DNA from: Myxococcales bacterium
Lineage (GTDB): Bacteria > Myxococcota_A > Polyangia > Haliangiales > Haliangiaceae
Length of the DNA: 20,095 nucleotides
Direction: 5' to 3'
Assembly (NCBI GenBank): GCA_016720595.1
Contig: JADKKI010000043.1
Coordinates: forward strand, 1-20,095
The translations under genes were made by a program, and so were the position numbers. Positions 8,731 through 19,075 of this stretch are shown here, in pieces. The notes beneath the pieces were generated by a model that saw only the letters and a list, made by a program, of their open reading frames with translations, was not told the origin of the DNA and ran no database searches. Every line of letters starts with the position of its first letter. Within the stretch, counting starts at the first letter, position 1.

Positions 8731-10713
8731 TCAGCGCCGATCGAGGATCGCGCGAATCCGCTCGTGCAGCGCCGGGACGGTGAACGGCTTCTCGAGAAAC
8801 TCCACCGCGTTGTCGAGAACGCCGTGGTGCACGATCGCGTTCTCCGCGTATCCGGAGACGAACAGGACCGCGAGATCGGGGCGCACCACGCGCAGCCGCT
8901 CGACGAGCTCGGGCCCGTTCAGCTTCGGCATCACGACATCGGTGATCAGGAGATCGATCCTGCCGGGATGGGCGGCGGCCACCTCCAGGGCGGCCACGCC
9001 GGTGCCCGCATCCAGCACCGTGTACCCGAACTGACGGAGCGCGCGGACGGTCATCAGGCGCACGGCCTCCTCGTCCTCGACCACCAGCACGGTCTCGTTG
9101 CCGTGGGCCTCGGTCGGGGTGTGGACCTTTGGCGGATCCAGGTCCTCATCGACGCGGGGGAGGTACACCCGGAACGTCGTGCCCTGGCCGGCCTCGCTGT
9201 ACACCTGGATGTGCCCACCGGCCTGCCGCACGATGCCGTACGAGGTGGCGAGGCCGAGGCCGGTGCCCTGCTCGACGCTCTTGGTCGTGTAGAACGGCTC
9301 GAAGATGTGCGGCAGGTGGATCGCAGAAATGCCGTGGCCGGTGTCGCTCACGGCGAGCACCACGTAGCGTCCAGCGGTGACCTCGGCGTGGCTCGCGGCG
9401 TAGTCCGTGTCGAGCTCCACGTCACTGGTCTCGAGCATGAGGCGTCCACCGCCCGGCATCGCGTCGCGCGCGTTGGTCGCGAGGTTCATGAGCACGCGTT
9501 CGAGCTGATGCGGATCGACTCGGACGTGGCCCTTCGCGCCATGGACCGAGCTCAGCTCGATGTCCTCGCCCAGCACGCGGCGCAGCAGCCGCTCGATCTC
9601 GCTGACCACGGTCGCGAACGCCACGACCCGGGTCTCCACCACCTGCCGGCGAGCGAACGCGAGGAGCTGGGCGGTGAGCGCGGCCGCGCGCTCGGCGGCA
9701 GCCTGGATGTGGGCGAGCTCGTCGAGCGTGGGAGCGCCGGCCGGCAACTGGCGCCGTGCGTGATAGATCGAGCCGAAGATCGCGGTCAGGAGGTTGTTGA
9801 AGTCGTGGGCCACGCCACCCGCCAGGCGTCCGATGCTGTCGAGCTTCTGGGCCTGCGCCACCTGGATCTCGAGCCGCTTCTGCTCGGTGATGTCGACCAC
9901 GCCGCCGATCAATCGCTGCGTGCCGTTCCGGAGGTGACCGACCGTTCTCACCCACCGGGTCGCGCCCGAGGCGTGGACCACCCGGTGGTCGAGCGGGCCG
10001 TAGCTACCGGTCACCTGCGATCCTTCAACGGCGATCCGGATCTCCTCGCGATCCTCGTCGGGCACCGAGCGTAGCCCGAGCTCCAGCGTGAGCGGACCAT
10101 CCGGCAGACCGAGGATGGTGCGGCCGAGCTCGTCGGCATCCGCCGTCGCCGCTGCGAAGTCGACCCACCACACGCCCATCTTCGCCGCGTCGACGATGAC
10201 CCGGAGCTGCGCGTCGCGATCTTCGATCGCCGCCTCGGCCCTCTTCAGGCGATCGACGTTGGTGGCGAACAGCAGCACCGAGGTGACCTCGCCGTCCGCG
10301 AACACGGGTGCGACGCGCGTGAAGTAGTGGGTGGGCTCGCCGTTGGGACCGGCCCCCATCGACTCGTAGGTCTGCACGCTCCGGGTGGCGACGACGTTGG
10401 CGATCGTTCGAAGCGCGATCTCGCGGGCCTCGGGCGCGAGGAAGCGGGTCACCGGCGCACCGAGGACGTCCTCCAGCGCGAACCCCGGCGCGAGGCGGTT
10501 GATGAACAGGATCGTGCCGTGGACGTTGCACTGGACGATGAAGTCCGGTGCGTGGTCGAGCACGGAGCGACGGATCTCCCGCTCTTTCGCGAGGCTCTGC
10601 CTGAGGCTCTCGACCTCCGCGCGCAGCCGCGCCAGCTCCGTCTCCGCATCGACCGCCGCCACGGGATCATCCTCATCCAGCGTCGGCGGCTTGAACAGGG
10701 CCAGGCGCTGCAA
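8731..10713 (-). CDS. Hybrid sensor histidine kinase: PAS-PAS-HisKA-HATPase-receiver
   Basis: A cytosolic sensor kinase with a fused receiver, 660 residues from a TTG at 10713. A coiled-coil-like helix (24-50) leads to a first PAS domain (about 51-155, [20 protein letters not shown]). A second PAS/PAC unit (about 165-276) has the motifs [11 protein letters not shown] and [15 protein letters not shown]. The dimerisation box [14 protein letters not shown] gives phospho-acceptor His303. The ATPase domain has the N box NLATNARDA (410-418), DTGHGI (457-462), FEPFYTTK (471-478) and GTGLGL (483-488). The C-terminal receiver has acidic pair Asp547/Glu548, phospho-acceptor Asp592 (TDVVMP) and Lys642 (EKPF). 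No membrane helix is seen, so the PAS domains should sense a cytosolic signal. There is no good ribosome site and no in-frame ATG near the N terminus, so the start is uncertain. It is the last gene of a three-gene minus-strand cluster, 81 bases after the EEP-family gene. No output domain is present. Confidence 0.95.
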   Translation of the reverse strand: MQRLALFKPPTLDEDDPVAAVDAETELARLRAEVESLRQSLAKEREIRRSVLDHAPDFIVQCNVHGTILFINRLAPGFALEDVLGAPVTRFLAPEAREIALRTIANVVATRSVQTYESMGAGPNGEPTHYFTRVAPVFADGEVTSVLLFATNVDRLKRAEAAIEDRDAQLRVIVDAAKMGVWWVDFAAATADADELGRTILGLPDGPLTLELGLRSVPDEDREEIRIAVEGSQVTGSYGPLDHRVVHASGATRWVRTVGHLRNGTQRLIGGVVDITEQKRLEIQVAQAQKLDSIGRLAGGVAHDFNNLLTAIFGSIYHARRQLPAGAPTLDELAHIQAAAERAAALTAQLLAFARRQVVETRVVAFATVVSEIERLLRRVLGEDIELSSVHGAKGHVRVDPHQLERVLMNLATNARDAMPGGGRLMLETSDVELDTDYAASHAEVTAGRYVVLAVSDTGHGISAIHLPHIFEPFYTTKSVEQGTGLGLATSYGIVRQAGGHIQVYSEAGQGTTFRVYLPRVDEDLDPPKVHTPTEAHGNETVLVVEDEEAVRLMTVRALRQFGYTVLDAGTGVAALEVAAAHPGRIDLLITDVVMPKLNGPELVERLRVVRPDLAVLFVSGYAENAIVHHGVLDNAVEFLEKPFTVPALHERIRAILDRR

Positions 10714-10794
10714 CGTTCGGGTGGGTGTGAAAATCCCGGCACCGTCGCGAGGCGCTCGGAGGGGCGCGCGATTCTTGCGCGGTCGAGCTCGCGG

Positions 10795-11567
<773 letters not shown>

Positions 11568-11571
<4 letters not shown>

Positions 11572-13742
11572 GAGGAGGCCTCGCGCGAGGGTTCGAGGGA
11601 GGCGGGCAGAGGCGGCGAGAGCTGTGCGACGACGACGGTCTCGTCGTCGGCGAGGGGGTGCCCGGCGCGGTGGGCGGCGACGCCCGCCTGGACGAGATCG
11701 TGGACCTGCGCGGGCGTCAGGCGTGTCCGATCGAGGCGCTTCAGCAGCTGCTGGAACCTGCGATCTCCGAACGCCGTCCCGGCTGGGTCCTGCGCCTCGA
11801 TCACGCCATCGGTATACCAGACGACGAGATCATCGGCCTGCAGCGGACGCTGGAGCACCTTGGGGACGGTGGGGACGCCCGATCCGAGCGGATTCCCTCG
11901 CCCGACGAGCGCGTGCAGCTCGACCAGCTTGTCGGTCGGCCGGCACAGGTAGGGCGCGGTGTGCCCGCAGGAGACGAAGCGGATCTCGCGTGCGGTGGGA
12001 TCGAGGATCGCGGCGAAGCAGGTCATCGCGAGCTCGCCGCCACCGACGCGCCGGACGGCGATGTCGAGCGCGGCGGTGAGCTCCGTGAGCTGGAGCTTCG
12101 CGCCGCTCCGCCGTACGAACACATCGCAGGCGCCGATCGCGGCGGCGGTGACCATCGCCGAGGCCACGCCGTGGCCGGTCACATCACCGATCGCCACGAG
12201 GACGCGACCGTCCCCGAGGGGATAGACGCACCAGAAGTCACCTGCGCAGCGGGTGGCGGGCTGCCACGAGCCGATCACCGTGATGTCGCCGTGGACATGC
12301 GGGCCCTTGCCGGGCAGGAGCTCGCCCTGCACCGTGGCCGCGAGCTCCACCTCGCGCGCGAGGCTGGCACGCGTCGCGGCGCGCTTGGCCATCCGCGCGT
12401 GGAGCAGCGCTTCGGCGAGCCGCTCGGCCGTGCGCTCGAGGAACGCCAGCGGCCTGCCGCGCAGCCGGCGCGCGGAGCTGGGCACGATCACGAGGCCGAT
12501 CAGCTCGTCCACGCTGCCGATCGGCACCAGCGCGATTGCATCGTGGCGCTCGAACAGCGTGGTCACCAGCTCGCGGAGATCGGGCGGCACCGCATCGAGA
12601 TCGGCGGAGAACAGGGCGCCGCGCTGCTCGGCGAGCCAGCTGATGAGGAATGGATCGGGAGCCCGGTCATCGGCGAGGCGATCGCCGGTCTCGGTGGTCC
12701 AGCCCCAGTCCGTCTCGGTCGCGAGCAGCACGTGCGGGCGCACACCGATCGCGAGCTGGGTGATGTCGATCGCGAGCTGCGCGATCTCGCCGGCGTCCAC
12801 CATCGTGCGGGCTCGCGTGACGAGCTGTTCGAGGAGGCGCTCGAGGGGCCCCTCGCCGGCGCGCCCGCCGCGATTGACGAGGCCGATCTGGCCACCGACG
12901 CGCGGACCGCGCCGAACACGAGGAGGAGCGCGATCGTCACCAGCCACCACGGGCTGCCTTCGCCGAGCATCGCGAGCACCACCCAGCCGAGGAGCACGGC
13001 GGCGGCGAAGTGGGCCACCAGCAGCGGCGCACTGGTATCGACGGCGCGGACGCGGAGCAGATCCTCCACCACGAGCGCGCGGACCACGAGCAGGCTGCCG
13101 ATTCCCGACAGCAGCCAGCCCAGCGGGAACACCCCGGTCCCGTAGGCGAGCCCCACATCGATCAGGCCTGCATAGGTGACGAAGTTGGCGAGCAGGATCA
13201 TCCGCTGCTGGCGCCGCTCCAGCGGGCCTGCCGCGAACCGCGGCATAGGTGAGCGCCAGGAACCCGCCGATCGAGAGCAGCATCGTGTGGAGCAGCGCGA
13301 GCCAGGCCCACGGTCCCGCCACCGCGTACCAGAACCCGCGCATGTACTGGACTCCACTCACCGCGGCGCCCGTGGTGCTGCTGATCACCACCCAGATCGC
13401 CGCGTTCGCGACCCCGAACCAGATCAGCCAGCGGTACCCGCGATGCTTGCGCACCAGCGCGAGCCGGAACCCAGTGCCCGCGGCGGCCGCCATCGGACGA
13501 AGGCCGCCGCCACCTGGAACAGCTTCGCCGCCACCGCCTCGGATCGGATCGAGGGCGACAGCATCATCACCGTCGCGTAGGGAGGAGAGCCAGGCAGTGC
13601 GCCAGGAGCCACCCGCGCAGGAGGTCGAGCCGCGCATGACGATCGTGTACGCGATCACGATCAGCATCGCCGCCGGCGCGAGGGCGAACGGCAGCGACAG
13701 CAGGTGAGCTTCGTAGCTCGCGCTCGACCACAGGTCGTGCAT
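11568..13742 (-). CDS. Membrane-bound GAF-SpoIIE (PP2C-type) phosphatase, N-terminal half frame-broken
   Basis: A membrane-anchored Ser/Thr phosphatase of the RsbU/SpoIIE type, which usually dephosphorylates anti-sigma-antagonist proteins. The ATG at 13742 opens MHDLWSSASYEAHLLSLPFA. The first 270 or so residues, read across breaks near 13630, 13500, 13245 and 12895, contain about seven hydrophobic helices (LAPAAMLIVIAYTIVM, WLIWFGVANAAIWVVIS, LLHTMLLSIGGFLALTY, WWLVTIALLLVFGAV). A GAF-like section follows (about 12840-12430: FERHDAIALVPIGSVDELIG). The C-terminal SpoIIE domain is clean: LAREVELAATVQGELLP linker, GDFWCVYPLGDGRVLVAIGD, VTGHGVASAMVTAAA, FVSCGHTAPYL, VVWYTDGVIEAQ and ADDETVVVAQL hold the metal-binding aspartates. 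The length is about 724 residues. It is the first gene of a three-gene cluster and diverges from the Ser/Thr kinase at 13778. No STAS or anti-sigma partner gene was seen in the window. Confidence 0.88.
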
Positions 13743-13777
13743 CGACCGGGTGACTGTAACTCGTGTAGAATTCGAAG
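13743..13777. promoter_or_regulatory. 35-bp divergent gap between SpoIIE phosphatase and Ser/Thr kinase
   Basis: The two starts are only 35 bases apart, so any promoters must overlap each other's coding region or be compact. TAGAAT at 13766-13771 is a -10-like box six bases before the GTG at 13778; if used, the kinase mRNA would have almost no leader. No convincing -35 was seen. The gap is richer in A and T than its surroundings. Confidence 0.3.
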
Positions 13778-15399
13778 GTGGCGGATCCACGCAATCCCTC
13801 GGGCCGTCGGCCGCCCATGCTGCCGTTGCCGCCGCCACCGGACGAGGACGGGCAGCCCACGCGCCAGCGCACCCGGCGCCCCCCGACGAAGGACGTCACC
13901 ACGGAGCTGCCGCGCTCCCCGAGGTCGGCCTCCACGACGAGTCGAGCGAGGTCAACATCGATCCCGGGCGTTCTCGCCCAATCGCAACTCCCTGTCCGAG
14001 CCCGCGCCAGGCCCGTCGCCCCCGCAGCTCCCTCGGGCCGGGCGGCCCACGGCGCCCGAGAAGCCGGTCAGCAAGAACGTGGTCGCGTCGCGCTCGATGA
14101 TGCAGACCCCGCTGCCGCCCGCACGCAGCGCCTCCCAGCGCGTGCACACGGCCGCGCACAGCTCGCTGATCGGCGGCCGCTACCAGATCGTCCAGCGCAT
14201 CGGGCAGGGCGGCATGGGCAAGGTCTACAAGGTCACCCACACGCACCTGTCCCGCACGTTCGCGCTGAAGATCATCTCGAACCAGGTCGCCGAGACCGGA
14301 CGAGGCGCGGAGCTGTTCTATCGCGAGGCCCGGTTCGCCTCGGCCATGGCTCATCCGAGCATCACGTCCGTCGTCGATTTCGGCGAGGACGAGAAGGTCG
14401 GGATGTTCATGGTCATGGAGTACGTGGATGGCGAGCCACTCAACCGGATCCTGTTCCGGGAGAAGCGCCTCAGCGTCCGCAAGGCGTGCGAGATCGTGGT
14501 GCAGATCGCCGAGGCGCTGCACTACATCCACAAGCAGAACGTCGTCCACTGCGACATCAAGATCGAGAACATCCTGATCACCGAGGAGGAGTACGAGGGC
14601 AAGCGCACCGGATGGTGCCGAAGCCTCGATTTCGGCCTCGCGCGCTCGCTGGTGGCCAGCCGCGCCTCGACCCCCCTCTCCGGGCACGCCGCACTACGCG
14701 GCGCCCGAGCGGATCCGCGGCGAACCCGCCTCGCCCGCGAGTGATGCGTATGGCGTGGGCATCCTGCTGCACGAGCGATCTGCGGTGCGGTGCCGTGGCT
14801 GGACGCCCGGTGCAGAAGATCCTCGCGGGCCACCTCGACGAGGTGCCCAAGCCGCCGTCGCAGATCGTCGAAGGCCTCGATCCGGCGCTCGGAGCGGCTG
14901 ATCCTCCACGCCCCCGAGAAGAAGCCGGCGAACCGCCACAGGGACATGGCCGCGTTCCTCTACGAGATGCGCACCGTCATGGACATGATGGGGATCTCGC
15001 GCCGCAATCGTGGTGGCGCGGCGAAGCGCGTGGTGATCAGGTGGGCGCCGCCGCCGCCGAACCGCCGCGACGAGAACGCCCGCATCGCCTTCGACGTGTG
15101 TCGTCTGCCGCTCGCGCTGCTCAGCGTAGGGCGTGATCATCGCGGCGAACCCGGCGTTCGCGAAGTTCGTGATGGGCCTGCAGGTCGAGGTCGAGGGCCT
15201 CCCGGTCCGCTCCACCGCGCTGGCGGAACGCGTGGAACACCGCGGAGAGCGACATCCAGCGCAACGATCGCGGGCAATCCGATCCGGCGGATCATCGAGA
15301 TCGATCTCGCCGATGGCGGAGGTGCGCCGGCTCCTGCTGTGGCTCGATGCGGTGTCGCGCGAGCAGGTGCCGCTCGGCGTGCAGCCGCTTGATCTGTAG
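13778..15399 (+). CDS. Hanks-type Ser/Thr protein kinase with C-terminal PAS-like domain, frame-broken
   Basis: A cytosolic protein kinase of about 540 residues, rebuilt across frames. The GTG at 13778 opens a Pro/Arg-rich disordered N-terminal tail of about 125 residues (breaks near 13918 and 13970). The kinase domain from about 14170 has the glycine loop [11 protein letters not shown], catalytic lysine in [20 protein letters not shown] at about 14541, LDFGLAR near 14625 and, after breaks near 14612 and 14685, a [24 protein letters not shown] activation-loop end and GVGILLHEL. The usual HRD is HCD, so this is a non-RD kinase. The lobe ends with [20 protein letters not shown]. The last 110 residues ([57 protein letters not shown]) look like a PAS domain, giving the kinase a sensor. 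No membrane helix is visible. It diverges from the SpoIIE phosphatase and ends at TAG 15397-15399. The breaks look like sequencing errors because all lobes are recoverable. Confidence 0.85.
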
Positions 15400-15411
15400 C
15401 CTGCCGGAAAC

Positions 15412-15428
15412 GGGGTCTGACCCCTTTT
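15412..15428 (+). terminator. GGGGTCTGACCCC palindrome followed by TTTT
   Basis: The 13-bp odd-centred palindrome at 15412-15424 is followed by four T residues (15425-15428), 13 bases after the kinase stop and 16 bases before the next ATG. It fits a short intrinsic terminator for the kinase gene, though the stem is only 5-6 bp with a very small loop and the T run is short. From memory, this same palindrome with AAA before and TTTT after is a commonly repeated intergenic motif in some bacteria, so it may be a dispersed repeat. Confidence 0.5.
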
Positions 15429-15443
15429 CTGCTACGTTCCCCG

Positions 15444-16732
15444 ATGAAAGCCCTCTACGTGGCGCTCGTCGGCGCCGCCCTTGCCAAGCCCCTCACCACC
15501 CGCGCCGATGACGCCGCTGCTGGGTTCCAAGCGCCTGTGCCAGTGGCGTGAAGATCCGGAAGATCGAGTTCGAGAAGTACACGCTACCCAACGGGTTCGA
15601 GGTGCCGTTTCGTGCCCGATAAGAGCGTGCCGCTGGTCGCGGTGAACGTCTGGTACCACGTGGCCTCGGGCAACGAGGTTCACGGCAAGAGCGGGTTCGC
15701 GCACCTGTTTCGAGCACATGTTGTTCCAGGGCTCGGAGCAGTCGGCAAAGACAATCACTTCGACATCCTGAAGAAGACCGCGTCACCGACGTCAACGGCA
15801 CCATGAACCCGGATCGCACCAACTACTACGAGGTGGTGCCCTCCAATCAGCCCGAGAACCGCGCTGTGGCTCGAGAGCGATCGTATGGGCTACCTGCTCG
15901 GCCGGTTCGCGGTGGCGCAGGCGCTGTAAACTTTGAGGCCACCCTATCGGTACCCTGACGATCGGCATTATCGAGGATCTGACCTCGGCGGCGGTCGACG
16001 ACGTGAAGAACTTCTTCATGACCTGGTACGTGCCCGCGAACGCCACGATCGCGATCGCCGGTGACTTCGAGGCCCGGCCGCCAGGCGCTGGTCGAGAAGT
16101 GGTTCGGGAAGTTCCCCGAGCACCAAGCCGAAGATCGTCGCGGGTGGCGGCACCCACGATCCAGACCACCGAGACCGCGATCACCGACGGCTTCCGCCAA
16201 GCTACGGCAGCAGCTCCAGCTCGTGTGGCACTCGCCCGCGAATCAACTTCGCCGAGGGCGATGCCGACGCTCGACATCGCCGCGAGCGCGCTTCCTCGAA
16301 CGAGGGCCCGGCCGGCTCTACAAGGAGCTGGTCTATAAGGCCTGCGCAATGGTCAGCGCATCCCAGAGTGGCACCGGGTGCTCCGGAACCTCTAACGTCA
16401 TGGTCACGCTGCGCGGAGATTCGGATCCGGCGCAGATCAAGAAGGTGGTGCTCGCGGAGGTCGGCAAGCTCGGCACCGAGAACCTGACCGCCAAGGAGAT
16501 CCAGCGCGTGATCGCGGCAACGAGGCAGGGACGATCCGCCGGTTCGAGACCGCGTTCGGCAAGGCCCAGACGCTGCAGGCCTGACAACCACTACCTGGGG
16601 ATCCGGAACCGGGTCACCCGGATCCGATTGCTATTGCAAGACCACCGCGGACAAGATCCGCGCGACGGTCGCCAGGTACCTCACCCCGGATCGCGTCGCC
16701 ATCGTGACCACCAACCGGGAGGCAAGCCGTGA
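15444..16732 (+). CDS. M16 zinc peptidase subunit (HxxEH type), heavily frame-broken and missing a block
   Basis: An M16/insulinase-family peptidase, probably the catalytic member of a pair. The ATG at 15444 opens an export-signal-like stretch, MKALYVALVGAALAKPL. The family blocks are all found by switching frames: KIEFEKYTLPNGFEV, VPLVAVNVWYHVASGNEVHG, GFAHLF-EHMLFQGSE (the inverted zinc motif HLFEH at about 15708-15723, broken by an extra T), GTMNPDRTNYYEVVPSNQPE, WLESDRMGYLLG, PYRYPTIGIIEDLTSAAVDD, NFFMTWYVPANATIAIAGDF, NVMVTLRGDSDPAQIKKV and RYLTPDRVAIVTTN. Between MGYLLG and RFAVAQAL about 30 residues normally present are absent, including the downstream glutamate that is the third zinc ligand. 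Length as found is about 430 residues. The stop overlaps the GTG of the second subunit as GTGA. The breaks are too many to be biological, but the missing block cannot be a one-base error. Confidence 0.8.
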
Positions 16733-18419
16733 ACCGCGCACCTCGGATCCCGAGCCCGACCTTCCTTCTGCCCGGTCGCCCGCAGCGGGCCTGCCAAGTT
16801 GCTGGGGCCGATCCCCGCGCCTGCAACTCCGCCGGCCGATCCTGTCGTGACCGCCCTGTCCCGGGAGTCCAAGCCGATGCAGCCTGAGCTCCCCGCGCCG
16901 ATCAAGGCTTCTCGTCCAGACCGCCACCGCAGGAGCTTCCATGTTCCCCGAGGAGACGTTCCAGCGAGCAGCCCGCGGGGCCGCCGCGGTCGTTCAAGCT
17001 CCCCAAGGTGAAGCCGTTCACGCCGAAGAGCGGGATCAAGGTCTTCTCTCGTCGAGAGCACGTGCTGCCCCTGGTCTCGATGTCCCCAACTTCGAGGCGG
17101 ATCGATGATCGATCCCGAAGGGCAACGGGTGAGGCTCGCCGGCATGTGCAAGGAAGATGCTGACCGAGGGACCCAGGCCCCTCGACAAGATCCAGTACGC
17201 CGAGGCGCGTTGCGGACGTGGCCTCCAACGTCGGCAGCCACGCCGGCGATGACTCGCTCGGCCTGTCGCTCAGCAGCCTGACCAAGCACCCGACACCACG
17301 TTCGCGCTGTTCGCGCAGACGTTGCAGACGCCGGGTTCCGCGCCTCTGACTTCGACCGAGGGTCAAGCGGCGGATCGAGAACGTGAAGCAATCGAAGGGT
17401 AACCTCCGGCCTCGGTCGCAGCGCGGCGTCCGCCCGGTGGCGTACGGCACCGAGCACCCGTTCGGCACGGTGGTCACCGAGGAACCGCCTGGGCGATCAC
17501 GCTCGATGACTGAAGGCGCCCGCGGCGAGCGGCCTAGCCAACCGGCGCGAAGCTGTTCGTGGTGGACGATCCCACCGAGGCGCAGGTCCGCGCGATGTTC
17601 GATGGCGCCGCGGGCCGCTCGCCGACGTGGAAGGGCGCGGGCCCCAAGGTGCCGGCGCTCCCCTCGCTCCCTGGAAGGGCCCAGCGGGCCGGATCTTCTT
17701 CGTCATCGTGCCGGGGCGGCTCAGTCCCAGGTCTCGATGCTGCACTTCGGCCTGCCGCACTGCGCCGGACTACTTCGCGAACTCGATGATGGTGGTGGTG
17801 TTCGGCGGCGGGTTCCGAGCCGGATCAACATGAACCTGCGCGAGGACAGGTACTCGCAGATGGTGCACGTGGTGGCTTCGCGCTACTCGAATGACCTACG
17901 GCACGTTCAACGCGAGCGCCTCGGTCCGCACCCTCCGACTCTCGACGTACCAGACGCTGTCGGGAGATCGATCGCGAGGTCAAAGACCCTGTGGAAGGGC
18001 ACGCGCCTGGCGACCAAGGACGAGCTCGAGCGCGAGAAGCAGGGCGCGATCTCGACCGCCGGCTGGTTCCAGACCGCGCAGGCCGCGCTCGGCTGAGTAC
18101 CGCGGCCTCGTGTACTTCGGCCCCCTGCCTCGACTATTCGCGACGTAACGTGTTCGTCGCGGGCATCGGCGTCAACGCCGCACAGGTCAAGGCGGCGGCG
18201 CAGAAGCAGCCCGCCTCCGGCCAGGCCGCACCCTGATCGTGGGTGATGTGAGATGCCAAGGTGATCGTGCGAGAGGGAGGCAAGGACGTTCCTTACCTGA
18301 AGTGATGGCAAGCAGTTTACGTTGCGCGGAAAGGCGATCGCAGATTTCGCGGCGCGGCGATGTAGGGGCCAGGGGCGGGCCTGCGTCGAGCTCACCAGCG
18401 ACGGCTCCCCGTTCGCTAG
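16729..18419 (+). CDS. M16 peptidase-family second subunit (no zinc motif), heavily frame-broken
   Basis: The partner subunit of the preceding peptidase; such pairs usually form a heterodimer in which this member supplies substrate-binding residues. The GTG at 16729 overlaps the upstream TGA. After a Pro-rich N-terminal stretch come the family blocks, read across many frames: GIKVFLVESHVLPLVSMSL-like near 17035, MLTEG near 17157, LADVASNVGSHAGDDSLGLS near 17210, KRRIENVKQSKGN near 17365, VAYGTEHPFGTVVTEE at 17440, AKLFVV and EAQVRAMFDGAAG near 17550, RIFFV, QVSMLHFGL, FANSMMVVVFGGGF near 17780, SRINMNLRED, TYGTFNASASVRT, and NAAQVKAAA near 18175. No HxxEH is present. A first stop appears at 18303-18305 after DVPYLK, but coding-like sequence (GKQFTLRGKAIADFAA, VELTSDGSP) continues to a TAG at 18417-18419, so the true end is probably there. 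Cell location is probably periplasmic or surface. Confidence 0.75.
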
Positions 18420-18479
18420 CCTTGATCGTTGGGCGATCGGCCGGGACCCACGAGTCCAACCTTCTTTCTGCCGGCGGCG

Positions 18480-19068
18480 CCGTAGCCCCAACGAGGTAAC
18501 GCCCTCGTCCTCTCGCTCGTGATCATGAGCGGGCTCGGCACTCCTGGGCCTGCCTTCACGATGGTGAGCGTCAACGGCGGCCTGCAGACCGTCGGCAACG
18601 ATCGGTCTAACACGATCGCGCAGTACGCCGCTGAGAGCGGCGGTGCGGCAGCGATGGCCTATCTGCGCACCGTGGTCGACCCGAGCACGGGGTCCACTCA
18701 CCAGCTTCAGCATCCGGAGCCCCGAGGACATCGTCGGCAACAACAAGCGATCCCGGCGAGGCCGGCAACCCGTTCAGCGATGACCTGCGCGCGTCGTATC
18801 GCGTGGAGATCCGGCCAAACCGCGGCGACAGCGGCTTCCAGCGGCGAACACGGACACCGACAAGCGCATCGTGATCCATACGACACCCCCGATGGTCCGA
18901 CGGCGCTACCTTGATCATCGAGTGGGGACGTGCAGTCCGCGGGATGCCGGTTATGACGCCTGTGCCCGGGTCTATGCCCAGAAGTGGCCAGAGCGGAGTA
19001 TCAACTCCGGCCGCAACGACCGCCTCGGCACCATCGATACGTCCCAGACCGCCGCGTTCGCTCCATAG
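18480..19068 (+). CDS. PilX-like type IV pilus assembly protein, frame-broken, start not located
   Basis: A probable minor-pilin-associated protein. The N-terminal part reads SPNE, then NALVLSLVIMSGL, then MVSVNGGLQTVGNDRSNTIA and QYAAESGGAAAMAYLRT. This is the layout of PilX N-terminal proteins: a short basic leader, one hydrophobic helix that packs in the inner membrane or pilus, then an amphipathic helix rich in small residues and a Glu. The rest (EDIVGNNK, DDLRASYRVEIRPNRGDSGF, DTDKRIVIHTT, LIIEW, LGTIDTSQTAAFAP) is a beta-rich pilin-like head. At least five indels interrupt it. No clear start codon or ribosome site could be chosen in the damaged 18420-18490 stretch. The stop is TAG at 19066-19068. 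PilX in myxobacteria and others sits next to pilY1, so the following secreted protein could be that partner. The call rests on pattern only. Confidence 0.55.
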
Positions 19069-19075
19069 GTCCCCA

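Noticed and set aside
8764..10074. 436-codon plus-strand frame opposite the hybrid histidine kinase.
   Set aside because: The minus-strand kinase has every catalytic motif in order; this frame is its complement and shows no domain.
11658..13145. 495-codon plus-strand frame opposite the SpoIIE phosphatase.
   Set aside because: The SpoIIE and GAF motifs are on the minus strand. The plus-strand product is compositionally typical of a shadow frame.
13743..13838. Extension of the SpoIIE frame to a start at 13838.
   Set aside because: It would run into the divergent kinase gene, and the added residues (Ala/Asp/Thr-rich) do not look like a membrane protein start. ATG 13742 begins a plausible N terminus before the first helix.
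14610..19068. Kinase, M16 subunits and PilX-like gene as true pseudogenes.
   Set aside because: Indels occur at similar density in four unrelated genes and intergenic-adjacent sequence, while conserved blocks remain intact in one of three frames. That is the pattern of sequencing error; the missing block near 15900 is the one exception kept as a finding.
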